A stretch of DNA of 64,000 nt from Rhodobacter aestuarii. Lineage in GTDB: Bacteria > Pseudomonadota > Alphaproteobacteria > Rhodobacterales > Rhodobacteraceae. Below the pieces are notes generated by a model, which was not told the DNA's origin, ran no database searches, and worked only from the letters and a program-made list of their open reading frames with translations. How positions within the stretch are numbered: position 1 is the first letter of the stretch; every line of letters begins with the position of its first letter. The position numbers and the translations under genes were made by a program. This document shows positions 7,413 through 16,128 of the stretch, piece after piece. The stretch lies in assembly GCF_900156655.1 (NCBI RefSeq), contig NZ_FTOG01000002.1, forward strand, positions 124,001 to 188,000, given 5' to 3'.

Positions 7413-10139
7413 ATGACAGAAATCACCATTGAGAAATATGCTGGCAAGATGAACCGCGCTGGCTATGACGCCTTCATTCAGGCGATGCGCCACGCGCGTG
7501 GCGAGGGCAACCGCCATGTCGAGGTGATCCATTGGCTGTTTCATGCGCTTTCAAACCAAAACGCCGATATTGCGGTCACGTTGCGCGAAACCGGCGTGGA
7601 CCGGGGCGCGGTGCTCAAATCGCTCGATCAAGCGATGGCGCGGCTGCAAAAGAACGTCACAGAAACGCCCGGCATTTCGGACCGGCTGGCCGATCTGCTC
7701 AACCATGGCTGGACCTATGCGACGCTCTTCTTTGGCGAGGTGCAAATTCGCACCGGGCATATGCTGCTTGCCGCGTTGAATGATACGCATCTGAAGCGCG
7801 AAATCACCGCAGCCGCGCCGCAGCTTTCGGCGCTGTCTGCCGATCTATTGGGCAAGGAAAGCCGCCGCCTTTGGGCCGCCTCTGAAGAAGAACAGATGCG
7901 CCCGATGGATGGCTCGGGCCTTGGCAGTTCGGCGGCTGGCGCAGATGGCGAGGGTGGGCCCGGTGCCGCCACCGCTTTGGGACGGTTTTCGGTGGATATG
8001 ACCGCCGAGGCCGAGGCGGGACGACTCGACCCGGTGGTGGGCCGCGATGATGAGATCCGGCAAGTGATCGACATTTTGCTGCGCCGCCGCCAAAACAACC
8101 CGATCCTGACGGGCGAGGCGGGCGTTGGCAAAACCGCCGTGGTCGAGGGCTTTGCCCAAGCGCTGGCGAAGGGCGATGTGCCCCCCGGTCTGAAAGGCAT
8201 CCGGCTGCATATGCTTGATATTGGCGCGATGCAGGCGGGCGCCTCGATGAAGGGGGAATTCGAGCAGCGCCTGCGCTCGGTGATTGACGAGGTGCAAGCG
8301 AGCCCCAAGCCGATCATCTTGTTCATTGACGAGGCCCATACGCTCGTGGGCGCGGGCGGCGCGCAAGGCACGGGCGATGCGGCGAACCTGCTCAAGCCCG
8401 CCTTGGCGCGCGGCACCTTGCGGACCATTGGCGCCACCACCCATGCCGAATACCGCAATTATTTTGAAAAAGACCCGGCGCTTACCCGCCGCTTCCAGCC
8501 TGTGCATGTTGAAGAACCCACCGTCGATGTCTGTTGCTACATGCTGCGCGGCTCGCTTGAACCGATGGAAAAACACCACGGCGTGCGCATCTCGGACGAG
8601 GCGATTGTCGCGGCCGTGAAGCTCTCCGCGCGCTATATCCCGGCGCGGCAATTGCCCGATAAGGCGGTCTCTTTGCTTGATACCGCTTCCGCCCGTGTGG
8701 CGGTGAGCCAAGCCACCACCCCTGCCCGCATTGCCGATTTGCGCGCGGGCATTGCGGCGCTTGATGCGGAGATTGCAGGCAAACTGTCTGAACGCGATTT
8801 GGGCGAGGGCAATGAAGAACGGCTGGGCGAGGCCGAGACCGAAAAAGCGAAGCTTGAAGCCCAGCTATTGGACCTTGAAGCGATGCATGCCGCCGAAAAG
8901 GAACTGGTCGATAAGATCGTCGAACTGCGCAAATCCATGGTCGAACCGGGCGAAGAGCTTGATGTCGAGGCTTTGCGCGCCGAGATGATGGAGCGGATGG
9001 AAAAACTGGCCGCCACCAACCCCGATGATCGTATGGTCTATGCCCATGTCGATGAGCAGGCGGTCGCCTCAGTGATTTCGGATTGGACCGGGATTCCGGC
9101 GGGCCGGATGGTGGCCGATGAACTTCAGGCTATTCTGAACCTTTCGGAAACCCTGAAAGAACGCGTGATCGGCCAAGACCACGGGCTGCGAATGATCGCC
9201 AAGCGGATCGAAACCTCCCGTGCGGGGCTCTCCAACCCGAACAAGCCGATTGGGGTCTTTATGCTTTGCGGCCCCTCGGGCGTGGGCAAAACCGAAACCG
9301 CGCTGGCGCTCGCCGAACAGCTTTATGGTGGCGAGCAAAACGTCATCACCATCAATATGAGCGAATTCCAAGAGGCGCATTCGGTTAGTCTGCTCAAAGG
9401 CGCGCCTCCGGGCTATGTCGGCTATGGCGAGGGCGGACGCCTGACCGAGGCGGTGCGGCGCAAACCCTATTCGGTGGTGCTGCTGGACGAGATCGAAAAA
9501 GCCCACCCCGATGTGCATGAACTCTTTTTCCAAGTCTTTGACAAAGGGATGATGGAAGACGGCAATGGCCGCCCGATCAACTTCCGCAATACGCTAATTT
9601 TGCTTACCTCCAACGTCGGCACCGAGGTGGTGATGCAGATGGCCGATGAAGGCAAGCTAACGCCCGAACCCGAGGTGGTGGAAGCGGCGCTCAAACCCTC
9701 GCTGCTCAAGTTCTTCCCGCCCGCGCTTTTGGGGCGGATTGTCACCATCCCATATTTCCCGCTCTCGGCAGAGGTGTTGGGCGGTATCGCACGGCTTAAA
9801 CTGGGCTCTGTCGCCAAACGCCTGCATGATGCGCATGGGGCCAAGCTCACCTATGGCCAAGACGTGCTCGACCACATCATCGAGCAATGCCGCGACCCGG
9901 ACAGCGGTGGCCGGATGATCGACAATATCATCACCAATTCGATCTTGCCGGACCTGTCACGCCAAGTGCTGGGGCGCATGGTCACCGGCAACAAAATGAC
10001 CGAGGTCGAGATTGGGCTGAAGGATGGCGAGTTTGACTATCGGTTTGACGGTGCAACGGCCCCCGGTGCCACCCGGGTTAATGCCCCACAGGAAGCCGAT
10101 AGTGCTGTTGCTGCGGCCGAACCCGCAGAACCGGTCTGA
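7413..10139 (+). CDS. tssH: T6SS AAA+ ATPase TssH (ClpV)
   Basis: The product is about 908 residues from the ATG at 7413. It has the ClpB/ClpV plan: an N-terminal Clp repeat domain, a first AAA+ module with Walker A GEAGVGKT and Walker B IILFIDEAHT, a coiled-coil middle domain (ERDLGEGNEERLGEAE), a second AAA+ module with GPSGVGKTETAL and VVLLDEIEKAHPDV, and a C-terminal D2-small domain. ClpV recycles contracted TssBC sheath in the cytoplasm. The long frame upstream of 7413 lies within tssG and is not used. The C-terminal tail is Ala/Glu/Pro-rich. Confidence 0.97.
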   Translation: MTEITIEKYAGKMNRAGYDAFIQAMRHARGEGNRHVEVIHWLFHALSNQNADIAVTLRETGVDRGAVLKSLDQAMARLQKNVTETPGISDRLADLLNHGWTYATLFFGEVQIRTGHMLLAALNDTHLKREITAAAPQLSALSADLLGKESRRLWAASEEEQMRPMDGSGLGSSAAGADGEGGPGAATALGRFSVDMTAEAEAGRLDPVVGRDDEIRQVIDILLRRRQNNPILTGEAGVGKTAVVEGFAQALAKGDVPPGLKGIRLHMLDIGAMQAGASMKGEFEQRLRSVIDEVQASPKPIILFIDEAHTLVGAGGAQGTGDAANLLKPALARGTLRTIGATTHAEYRNYFEKDPALTRRFQPVHVEEPTVDVCCYMLRGSLEPMEKHHGVRISDEAIVAAVKLSARYIPARQLPDKAVSLLDTASARVAVSQATTPARIADLRAGIAALDAEIAGKLSERDLGEGNEERLGEAETEKAKLEAQLLDLEAMHAAEKELVDKIVELRKSMVEPGEELDVEALRAEMMERMEKLAATNPDDRMVYAHVDEQAVASVISDWTGIPAGRMVADELQAILNLSETLKERVIGQDHGLRMIAKRIETSRAGLSNPNKPIGVFMLCGPSGVGKTETALALAEQLYGGEQNVITINMSEFQEAHSVSLLKGAPPGYVGYGEGGRLTEAVRRKPYSVVLLDEIEKAHPDVHELFFQVFDKGMMEDGNGRPINFRNTLILLTSNVGTEVVMQMADEGKLTPEPEVVEAALKPSLLKFFPPALLGRIVTIPYFPLSAEVLGGIARLKLGSVAKRLHDAHGAKLTYGQDVLDHIIEQCRDPDSGGRMIDNIITNSILPDLSRQVLGRMVTGNKMTEVEIGLKDGEFDYRFDGATAPGATRVNAPQEADSAVAAAEPAEPV

Positions 10140-10155
10140 CGAGGAGGAAATTGCA

Positions 10156-10620
10156 ATGGCGAAAGATATTGAATGGGTCTTGATCAAGAAATTCGGGCCA
10201 GAGCCGATTGGGGCCGTGGGCTTCATTGGCGACAAGGTGGTGACGGTGATCGGCTTTTATGATGACCGTGATGGCAACCAAGATGGCAAGGTATCGGCGG
10301 CGGAATGGCTCGCCTCAAAGCTTTCGCCTATCTCGGTAGAGGGTCGGTCTGTGGCCGAAGTTGCGATGCAAGCGCGCATTGAGCCCGATGTGATTATGCG
10401 TGACAGCAGCTTTCCGCAGATGGCCGCACAGATCTACCTCAACTTCGCGCGCGGCCTGCTGCTGGATGGGATCTACGCGGTGTATTTCGCGCGTGGCGTC
10501 AAGATGGTGGGCAGTGGTATCGCAAAAATGGTCACCTCAGGCATGATCAAAGAATATGTCGTGCGCAAGGGCTTCGAGAAAGCCGTCCGGGAGGCGTTTG
10601 ATACCGGCACCGGACGCTGA
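10156..10620 (+). CDS. T6SS-linked small protein with a canonical EF-hand loop
   Basis: I do not recognise a named family for this 154-residue protein. It starts at an ATG preceded by a strong GAGGAGG ribosome site and lies 16 bp after tssH, so it is the last gene of the forward T6SS operon. Residues 39-50 (DGNQDGKVSAAE) fit a canonical calcium-binding EF-hand loop, with D39, N41, D43, G44, V46, S47 and E50 in the correct positions. The C-terminal half is hydrophobic or amphipathic (GLLLDGIYAVYFARG, VKMVGSGIAKMVTSG). There is no signal peptide. It could be an effector, a chaperone or a calcium-responsive accessory protein; the sequence does not decide this. Confidence 0.8.
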   Translation: MAKDIEWVLIKKFGPEPIGAVGFIGDKVVTVIGFYDDRDGNQDGKVSAAEWLASKLSPISVEGRSVAEVAMQARIEPDVIMRDSSFPQMAAQIYLNFARGLLLDGIYAVYFARGVKMVGSGIAKMVTSGMIKEYVVRKGFEKAVREAFDTGTGR

Positions 10621-10639
10621 GCGCGCACGGTCAAAGAGA

Positions 10640-13081
10640 TCAATTGGCGCGTCTCGCGGGCTCCGGCCCCAGCGCGCCCACCACTTGATCGGCGAGCGCG
10701 ATGAAGGCCTTCACCTCGGGCGGGTCTTCCACCGCCGGCGCGGCGATGATTGTCGCCCCCGGGCCGTTCATCTTGCGGGCCGCCCAAGCCTTCAGATCGG
10801 CGACGGTATAGTTTCGCAAGAACGGGTTGGCGCTGACCACCCCCGCGCCCATGACCACGGCGATCATATCGGCATCGCCTGCCGACAGCACCCGGCTCGC
10901 GCCCTCCGGCCCCAAGAAGTGCGCCAGATAAAGCCGCCCCGAAGTGATCTGATGGCCACGCGCGCGCAGATAGGCTTCGTTTTCCTGCGCCAGACGTTTC
11001 ACCATTTCGGTCGAGAGCGTCGGGTCCGTGCGTAAAGCCAACAGTTCTGCCCGGCTCATTTTTGCGACGAAATCGGGGTGATAGTCGCGCATCATCCGCA
11101 GCCATGTGCTTTCGATGAACTGGCCCAGCCCGGTTGCGGTGGACAGCGGGTTCTTCGCATCTGCGCGCCCGCCGCTTTCCACCTTCACAATCCGCGCCAC
11201 CAAAGATTCCACCGCATCCGAGCCTGAAACCGCCGCCGCGACTGCGCCCGACAAAAGCGGCATCGGGTCGACCGGCGTACCAGACTGCCGGAGTTCAAAA
11301 TGCAAATGCGGCCCGGTCGATAGCCCGGTGGAGCCCACCTCGGCCACCTTTTGCCCCGCTTGCACCAGCGCGCCAGTGGTGATGCCCGGCTCAAAACGGC
11401 TCAGGTGGCCATAGCGGCTTTCATAACCACCGGGATGGCCAATGATCAAAAGGTTGCCATAGCCACGATCAACCCCTGCAAATTTCACCTTTCCAGCCCC
11501 GGTTGACACAACAGGCGTGCCGGTGGGCGCGGCCCAGTCGATCCCGGCGTGAAGCCGCATCGTTTTCAAAATCGGATGCAGTCGTGGGCCAAATTTGGAG
11601 GTCAAAATCCCCGCGACCGGGGTCACAAATTGCCCACCACCAGGGCTCACGCCCGCCGTGCCTCCGGGCACGCGGCATTTAAATCCACCACTCGGATCAG
11701 GCATCACATAACAGCGAAAACCCGCGCCGCCTTTCGCGGGCTTGACGCCCACAAACAGCCATTGCCCCGCAGCCGTGCCCCCCGGTCCGGGGCGCGCTGC
11801 ATAGGCCAATGTTACCCGATCACCCACCTGCGCGGAGCGCTCCAACTCCTGCCCTTTGGAAAGGATGGCGATCAACTCCCCCGCCAATTCGGTAGAGGCT
11901 CCATTGCGAATTGCGGCCGAATAGATGGCATCCAGCAACCGAAAGCCCGAGTTCGTGCCTGCGACGCCGCCGGTTTCCGCTCCATCCGTGCCAGCGCGTG
12001 CAAGGCTTGGCAGGTTGTCGCGCACCCAAGGATCGGTCGCAGGAGAAATCGTGCCCGCCGGGTCAATCCGAACCGAGCCACGAAAGCCCGAGGCATCATA
12101 ATGCGAAAGCACCGAGAGCAGCTTGCCCGTAGCGCCCTCGGGCAAGAGCCGCAGCCCCAAAATGGCGCCCACAGGCAAAGGATCGATCCCGTCAAGCACA
12201 GCGGCCAGTTGAGGAGCGAGGTCTTCCGCCCCGACCACGCCCTTGCCTGCAAGCACCCCCGCCAAGGGTTGCTCGACCTCGGCCAAGATCACCTCATCTT
12301 CGAAAAGCGCACGCCGCGCGGCCTCGGGGCGAACATAGGCCACAGAGGTCGCCAATTCCTCAGCGGGGGGGGGGGCCTCAAGCGCGGCGGGGTTTGCCAA
12401 AATGTCCGGTACCGTCTCTTGCGGTAAGGCCAAAATATCGGGGATCGGCACCTGCCCGCCTGCAGCTTCGACCGCAGGCAGGGCAATCCCGTAAACCGCA
12501 TCGGGCGCGCCCAGATCAACGTCTGTATCAATCGCTTCCAGTTCGGCCCGATCTGCAGCGCCCAACACGGCGGGGCTGGCCATCTGCCCCTCTGCGGCAT
12601 CGCGCTGCGCCAAGAACAGGGCAAAATCCTCCCGGCTGGAAGGCAGCGCGATCATCAGCTGCCGCGAGGTGGGCACAAGCTCATCTTCAAAGACGGTAAA
12701 GCGACCGGGTTCGGGCAAACCAAAACGGGTGATCGACATCACCCCCGGCCCCGAGGTTGAAACCACGCGCGCCTTTGCGCCGGCCTTGGCAAAGCGCAAC
12801 AAAGTGGGGTCGCCCGCGATATTGATGAAAGCATTGCCCTGCACCACCGGGGCCGCCACATCATCGCTGGCCACCTGCACCATCGTCTCTTCCGCCCCGC
12901 CCAGAAGCGCGAGCCGCGCACGCTCTGCAAGGCCCGGCAGATCGACAAAGAACGCGGCCCCCACCAGTATCAGGGCCAAAGGCAAAATGCCGAACAGCAA
13001 AACCTGCCGCGCACGGCGGCGGCGATGGCGCGACAGCGCCTTGCGACGGCCCGTTTGAAAGCTGGGGTCGACCTCAAACAT
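10640..13081 (-). CDS. Membrane-anchored M23 endopeptidase fused to a lytic transglycosylase
   Basis: The 813-residue protein has a short basic cytoplasmic tail, one membrane helix (about 27-48), a long Ala/Pro-rich region and two enzyme domains. The first (about 490-605) is an M23 metallopeptidase: H511 and D515 in HAGIDW, the GHLS strand, and H592/H594 in GPHLHFEL. The second (about 620-760) is SLT/lysozyme-like, with candidate catalytic E635 in KVESGG followed by ATGLGQFIESTW. Such a protein could cut both peptide cross-links and glycan strands in the periplasm. Its position between T6SS blocks suggests it opens peptidoglycan for the TssL/TssM complex. A C11 run on the coding strand (12365-12375) makes the gene a candidate for slippage. 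Confidence 0.88.
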   Translation of the reverse strand: MFEVDPSFQTGRRKALSRHRRRRARQVLLFGILPLALILVGAAFFVDLPGLAERARLALLGGAEETMVQVASDDVAAPVVQGNAFINIAGDPTLLRFAKAGAKARVVSTSGPGVMSITRFGLPEPGRFTVFEDELVPTSRQLMIALPSSREDFALFLAQRDAAEGQMASPAVLGAADRAELEAIDTDVDLGAPDAVYGIALPAVEAAGGQVPIPDILALPQETVPDILANPAALEAPPPAEELATSVAYVRPEAARRALFEDEVILAEVEQPLAGVLAGKGVVGAEDLAPQLAAVLDGIDPLPVGAILGLRLLPEGATGKLLSVLSHYDASGFRGSVRIDPAGTISPATDPWVRDNLPSLARAGTDGAETGGVAGTNSGFRLLDAIYSAAIRNGASTELAGELIAILSKGQELERSAQVGDRVTLAYAARPGPGGTAAGQWLFVGVKPAKGGAGFRCYVMPDPSGGFKCRVPGGTAGVSPGGGQFVTPVAGILTSKFGPRLHPILKTMRLHAGIDWAAPTGTPVVSTGAGKVKFAGVDRGYGNLLIIGHPGGYESRYGHLSRFEPGITTGALVQAGQKVAEVGSTGLSTGPHLHFELRQSGTPVDPMPLLSGAVAAAVSGSDAVESLVARIVKVESGGRADAKNPLSTATGLGQFIESTWLRMMRDYHPDFVAKMSRAELLALRTDPTLSTEMVKRLAQENEAYLRARGHQITSGRLYLAHFLGPEGASRVLSAGDADMIAVVMGAGVVSANPFLRNYTVADLKAWAARKMNGPGATIIAAPAVEDPPEVKAFIALADQVVGALGPEPARRAN

Positions 13082-13084
13082 CGC

Positions 13085-14755
13085 CTAGCGCATCACACCC
13101 CGCCCCAAAGCCCCGGCGTCGATCCCGCCCGAAGGCGCAGTCCGGGCCGCTGGGGCGGCAGGAGCCGTGGCCGCAGGCGTGGTGCGCCGCGTCGTGGTGG
13201 CCGGGGCCGTGCGCGCAGCCGGTGCCGCAGCCCGCACCGGCGCCGGGCAAGTGACATCTTCCGCCGTCAGAATATGGCGCCAAAGCACCAAGGTGGGCTC
13301 ACGCGTGGGCGCTTGCGTGCCGCGTTGCGCATAATACCGATCCACCGCCCCGCGCGAGCCATTGCCCCACTGCCCATCCACCCGCGCCGTGTAACAGGCC
13401 ATGCGCTGCAATTCGGTTTGGATCGCGGCGACCAACTGCCCCGGCGGCGGATCAAAGGCACCGCTCTCCACCACAGCGGCAAAAGCGGTGGCATCTTCCG
13501 CCCGCATCGCAGCGCGGTCCTCGGCTGAAAGGCCCGAAATGGTCAAAGCCTGCGGCTCTTCTGGGGTCAGGGGGATATCTTCATCGGGGCGAAATGCGGC
13601 TTCGGTCGGCGCAATCTGCCCCACAATCACAGAAGGACGCGGCAAGCCCTCCGCCGTTGGCCGTGCAGCCAGCAAGACCCGCGCCGAGACATCCACGATC
13701 CGCAAGCCCCCGCCCGGTCGCACCGCAGCGGGTGTGACCGCAGGCGCAGGCACCAGTGGCGAAACGGGGCTTACCGGCGACACAGGCGAAACCGGGGACG
13801 GCGTGGTGAGCGGGGAGACCGGCCCAGTGCCCGAAGGCGTCGTCAAGATCGTGCCGCTGCCCCCCGCAGCGCGCGGCATCGCATCAAGCTTTTGCCAAAG
13901 TGCGGCCAATTCCTCTGCCTGCTCGGGCGGAAGGCTCCGCAAAAGCGCGGCGCGATCCGCATAAGGCGCGGCAACACCCGTTGAGGCCACTTGCGCCACG
14001 GGCGCAGGCAGGCGGTGCAAAAGGCGATTGTCAGCCCAACCCGCACCGGGGGCCGCTGCAAACGCCTCGGCCAAATCGGAACGGCCACTGCCCAAGGCGC
14101 TCAAGAACCGATCTGTGAGCCGGGGTTCCCCTGTGGCCTCTGCCGGGCAGCCTTGCGCGGGGTCCGCGGGTAAAAAGAAAACGGTTTCCGCCAAAGGATC
14201 GACGCGGGGTAACAGCGGCAGAGCGGGAGGCGCATTTTCCGGGGCAGCATCGGTGGCCGCGTCGACCTCCGGCTCCGGGGCAAAGGCGGGCGGCGGAGCC
14301 GGAAGTTCCGCGAACCCTGAGCCTGCAGTGTGACACCCCTCAATCACCACCACGACCTGCAGCGCCCCACGCGCTTTGAGTGCCTTCACCGTCGCGCTAA
14401 GGGGCCACCCTTCGGGCCGTCCACCGGTTTGGCTTTGCGCGCCGGGCGCCAAAAGCCATGTCTCGCCGCCTTGCGCCAAAGTCGGGCCAGAGAAATAGAG
14501 GATCGTCAGCGGGGCGACCGTCCCAAAGGCGAAATTCGCAGGATCCGCATTTTCACGCCGGATCACAGTGACACCGGCCCCGATCATCGCGCGCGAAACG
14601 GCCATCCCGTCTTGGCGCGCCTGCTTTAGCTCGCCCCCGCCCGCTTTCGTCGTCACGAGCACATAGCCCACACGGTCTTGCGCCCATGCGGCTGCGCCGG
14701 GCAGGGTCATCCCCAGCCCCAAAGCAACCACGGCAAGACACTGGCGCAGGTGCAT
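13085..14755 (-). CDS. Secreted caspase-fold (C14-like) protein, probably inactive, with peptidoglycan-binding-like C-terminus
   Basis: The ATG at 14755 follows GGAGGGG and starts a clear signal peptide (MHLRQCLAVVALGLGM...AWAQ), giving 556 residues. Residues 28-150 resemble the p20 part of bacterial caspase-like proteins: the conserved strand before the catalytic His reads ILYFSGPT where active enzymes have a G-H-G, so the His is missing, while a Cys remains at 141 (IEGCHTAG). A Pro/Ser-rich linker with repeated SPV units follows. The C-terminal region (about 430-515) resembles a peptidoglycan-binding domain (IQTELQRMACYTARVDGQWG, then GSRGAVDRYYA). The gene is 3 bp upstream of the M23/transglycosylase gene, so the two are probably co-transcribed. 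Confidence 0.75.
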   Translation of the reverse strand: MHLRQCLAVVALGLGMTLPGAAAWAQDRVGYVLVTTKAGGGELKQARQDGMAVSRAMIGAGVTVIRRENADPANFAFGTVAPLTILYFSGPTLAQGGETWLLAPGAQSQTGGRPEGWPLSATVKALKARGALQVVVVIEGCHTAGSGFAELPAPPPAFAPEPEVDAATDAAPENAPPALPLLPRVDPLAETVFFLPADPAQGCPAEATGEPRLTDRFLSALGSGRSDLAEAFAAAPGAGWADNRLLHRLPAPVAQVASTGVAAPYADRAALLRSLPPEQAEELAALWQKLDAMPRAAGGSGTILTTPSGTGPVSPLTTPSPVSPVSPVSPVSPLVPAPAVTPAAVRPGGGLRIVDVSARVLLAARPTAEGLPRPSVIVGQIAPTEAAFRPDEDIPLTPEEPQALTISGLSAEDRAAMRAEDATAFAAVVESGAFDPPPGQLVAAIQTELQRMACYTARVDGQWGNGSRGAVDRYYAQRGTQAPTREPTLVLWRHILTAEDVTCPAPVRAAAPAARTAPATTTRRTTPAATAPAAPAARTAPSGGIDAGALGRGVMR

Positions 14756-14847
14756 AGACACCCCTCCGGCACGCAAAACGACTGTGCTTAGTTTAGGTGA
14801 AAAACGCTTTCGCGGCCACATCGAAGCCCATTCCTTCCCGGCCCGGC

Positions 14848-15279
14848 TCATGGTGTGGCCCTTAAAAACAGGGTCCAATCTGCATTGTCGCCGGTATCGA
14901 CCTCGATGAAAGGCGCTTCAACATAGCCGCGCAACGCGCAATCTGATTCGCCCTCAATCACAAAACGCTTCGGCGCAATGCATAACGGCACCGAACCAGA
15001 GAGCAGTTCTTTGCCAAAAATATCGGTCGCAAAAACATACAAAAACCGCGCAGCAATTGGCTTTCGGATCACTTCTGCACATTGGTTGGGGCCAATCTTC
15101 CACCAACCCCGGCTTTCGAACCCCACCCCATCGGGTTGGCCGATCGCTACATTGGCAAGGTCAAGCGTCTGATTGCAGACCTGAAATCCGGCTGTTGCGG
15201 GCGGGCAAAACACCGCCCAAAGCGCAAGCGCCGCCGCCATCACACGGCCCTTTTTTTCCAGCCTGGCAAAGCTCAACAC
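14848..15279 (-). CDS. Secreted DUF1036-family protein
   Basis: The mature part (GFQVCNQTLDLANVAIG, GWWKIGPNQCAEVI, FVIEGESDCALRGY) fits DUF1036, a small exported alphaproteobacterial family of unknown role with conserved cysteines. Two starts are plausible: GTG at 15279 gives a charged signal-peptide n-region (FARLEKKGR) and about 143 residues; ATG at 15240 gives a shorter uncharged signal. I prefer the GTG because the signal peptide is better. The gene is the first of the reverse block leading into the caspase-like and M23/transglycosylase genes, so it may work with them in the periplasm. Confidence 0.75.
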   Translation of the reverse strand: MLSFARLEKKGRVMAAALALWAVFCPPATAGFQVCNQTLDLANVAIGQPDGVGFESRGWWKIGPNQCAEVIRKPIAARFLYVFATDIFGKELLSGSVPLCIAPKRFVIEGESDCALRGYVEAPFIEVDTGDNADWTLFLRATP

Positions 15280-15394
15280 TTCTGCAACACCTTTCCCGCG
15301 CGTCGCCCGCAAAGTTGAGAAAAAACGCTCTTAATGATAAAGTCAGCCTGATCGAGTAGATAATAATACCCAACAAAATACGAAAGCGAACCCA

Positions 15395-15991
15395 ATGCTC
15401 AAGTCCTTTGGCATGATGGTGACGGCTTTAGTCTCCGGGGTTTCCGGGGCAGCATTCCTTGCGACTTCCCAAGATCATTTCTCCAAGCAACCGCAAGCCG
15501 AAGGGCCGCAACTGCGGATCGAAACCGCCGCTTTGAGCGATGCGCCTGCGCTCGCTCCGGCACCGATCCGGCTTATCTCCCCCACAGCGCCCAGCGCTGA
15601 GGAGGCGCGGCCAGAGCTTTCACCTGCCGCGCTCGAAATGCCCGCCGCGCCTGTTCTGGTCGCAAACCTTCCGGCGAGCGCATCAACTGCTTTGGCGCCG
15701 CTGCATCTGCCCGCCATCGCCATTGCCGAACAATCCGTGCCGCTCACGCCCCGGCGTTATACGGCGGCCGAACGCGCCGAATGGCCACGCCCCGTGCCCG
15801 CCCCGTGGCGCGGAGGCCCCATCGCGCAAGACGATACGACGGGCTATGTTGCGCCCTATCTCTCGCCCGATGATATGATCACGCCGCTGCCAGATTTTGA
15901 CGCGGCAGAACCGGCCTCTGCTCCTGCGTTGCGGCGAATGCGCACGGATCAACCCGATTTCAACCCATGGAGGACGGGCGTCTACCGATAG
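15395..15991 (+). CDS. Pro/Ala-rich exported or membrane-anchored hypothetical protein
   Basis: I do not recognise this 198-residue protein. It begins with a hydrophobic segment (MVTALVSGVSGAAFLAT) that could be a signal peptide or anchor, followed by a low-complexity Ala/Pro region (about 45-125) and a more ordered C-terminus with aromatic and charged residues (YTAAERAEWPRPVPAPW, TDQPDFNPW). It is divergently transcribed from the DUF1036 gene and 137 bp upstream of the exbB-like gene. The ribosome site is weak. Its composition resembles the spacer regions of neighbouring T6SS envelope proteins, but that alone does not give a function. Confidence 0.6.
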   Translation: MLKSFGMMVTALVSGVSGAAFLATSQDHFSKQPQAEGPQLRIETAALSDAPALAPAPIRLISPTAPSAEEARPELSPAALEMPAAPVLVANLPASASTALAPLHLPAIAIAEQSVPLTPRRYTAAERAEWPRPVPAPWRGGPIAQDDTTGYVAPYLSPDDMITPLPDFDAAEPASAPALRRMRTDQPDFNPWRTGVYR

Positions 15992-16128
15992 ACAACCCCG
16001 ACCCCACCCGCTGATGCGGGTTCAAAAAGATTGCATCTTGTCGCCTGCCCGCTATCCAATCGAGGGGTTACGCGGGAATTTCTCTGCCCGTCCGATTCTG
16101 CCTGCCCTTTATCCGGAGACCTTTGCCG

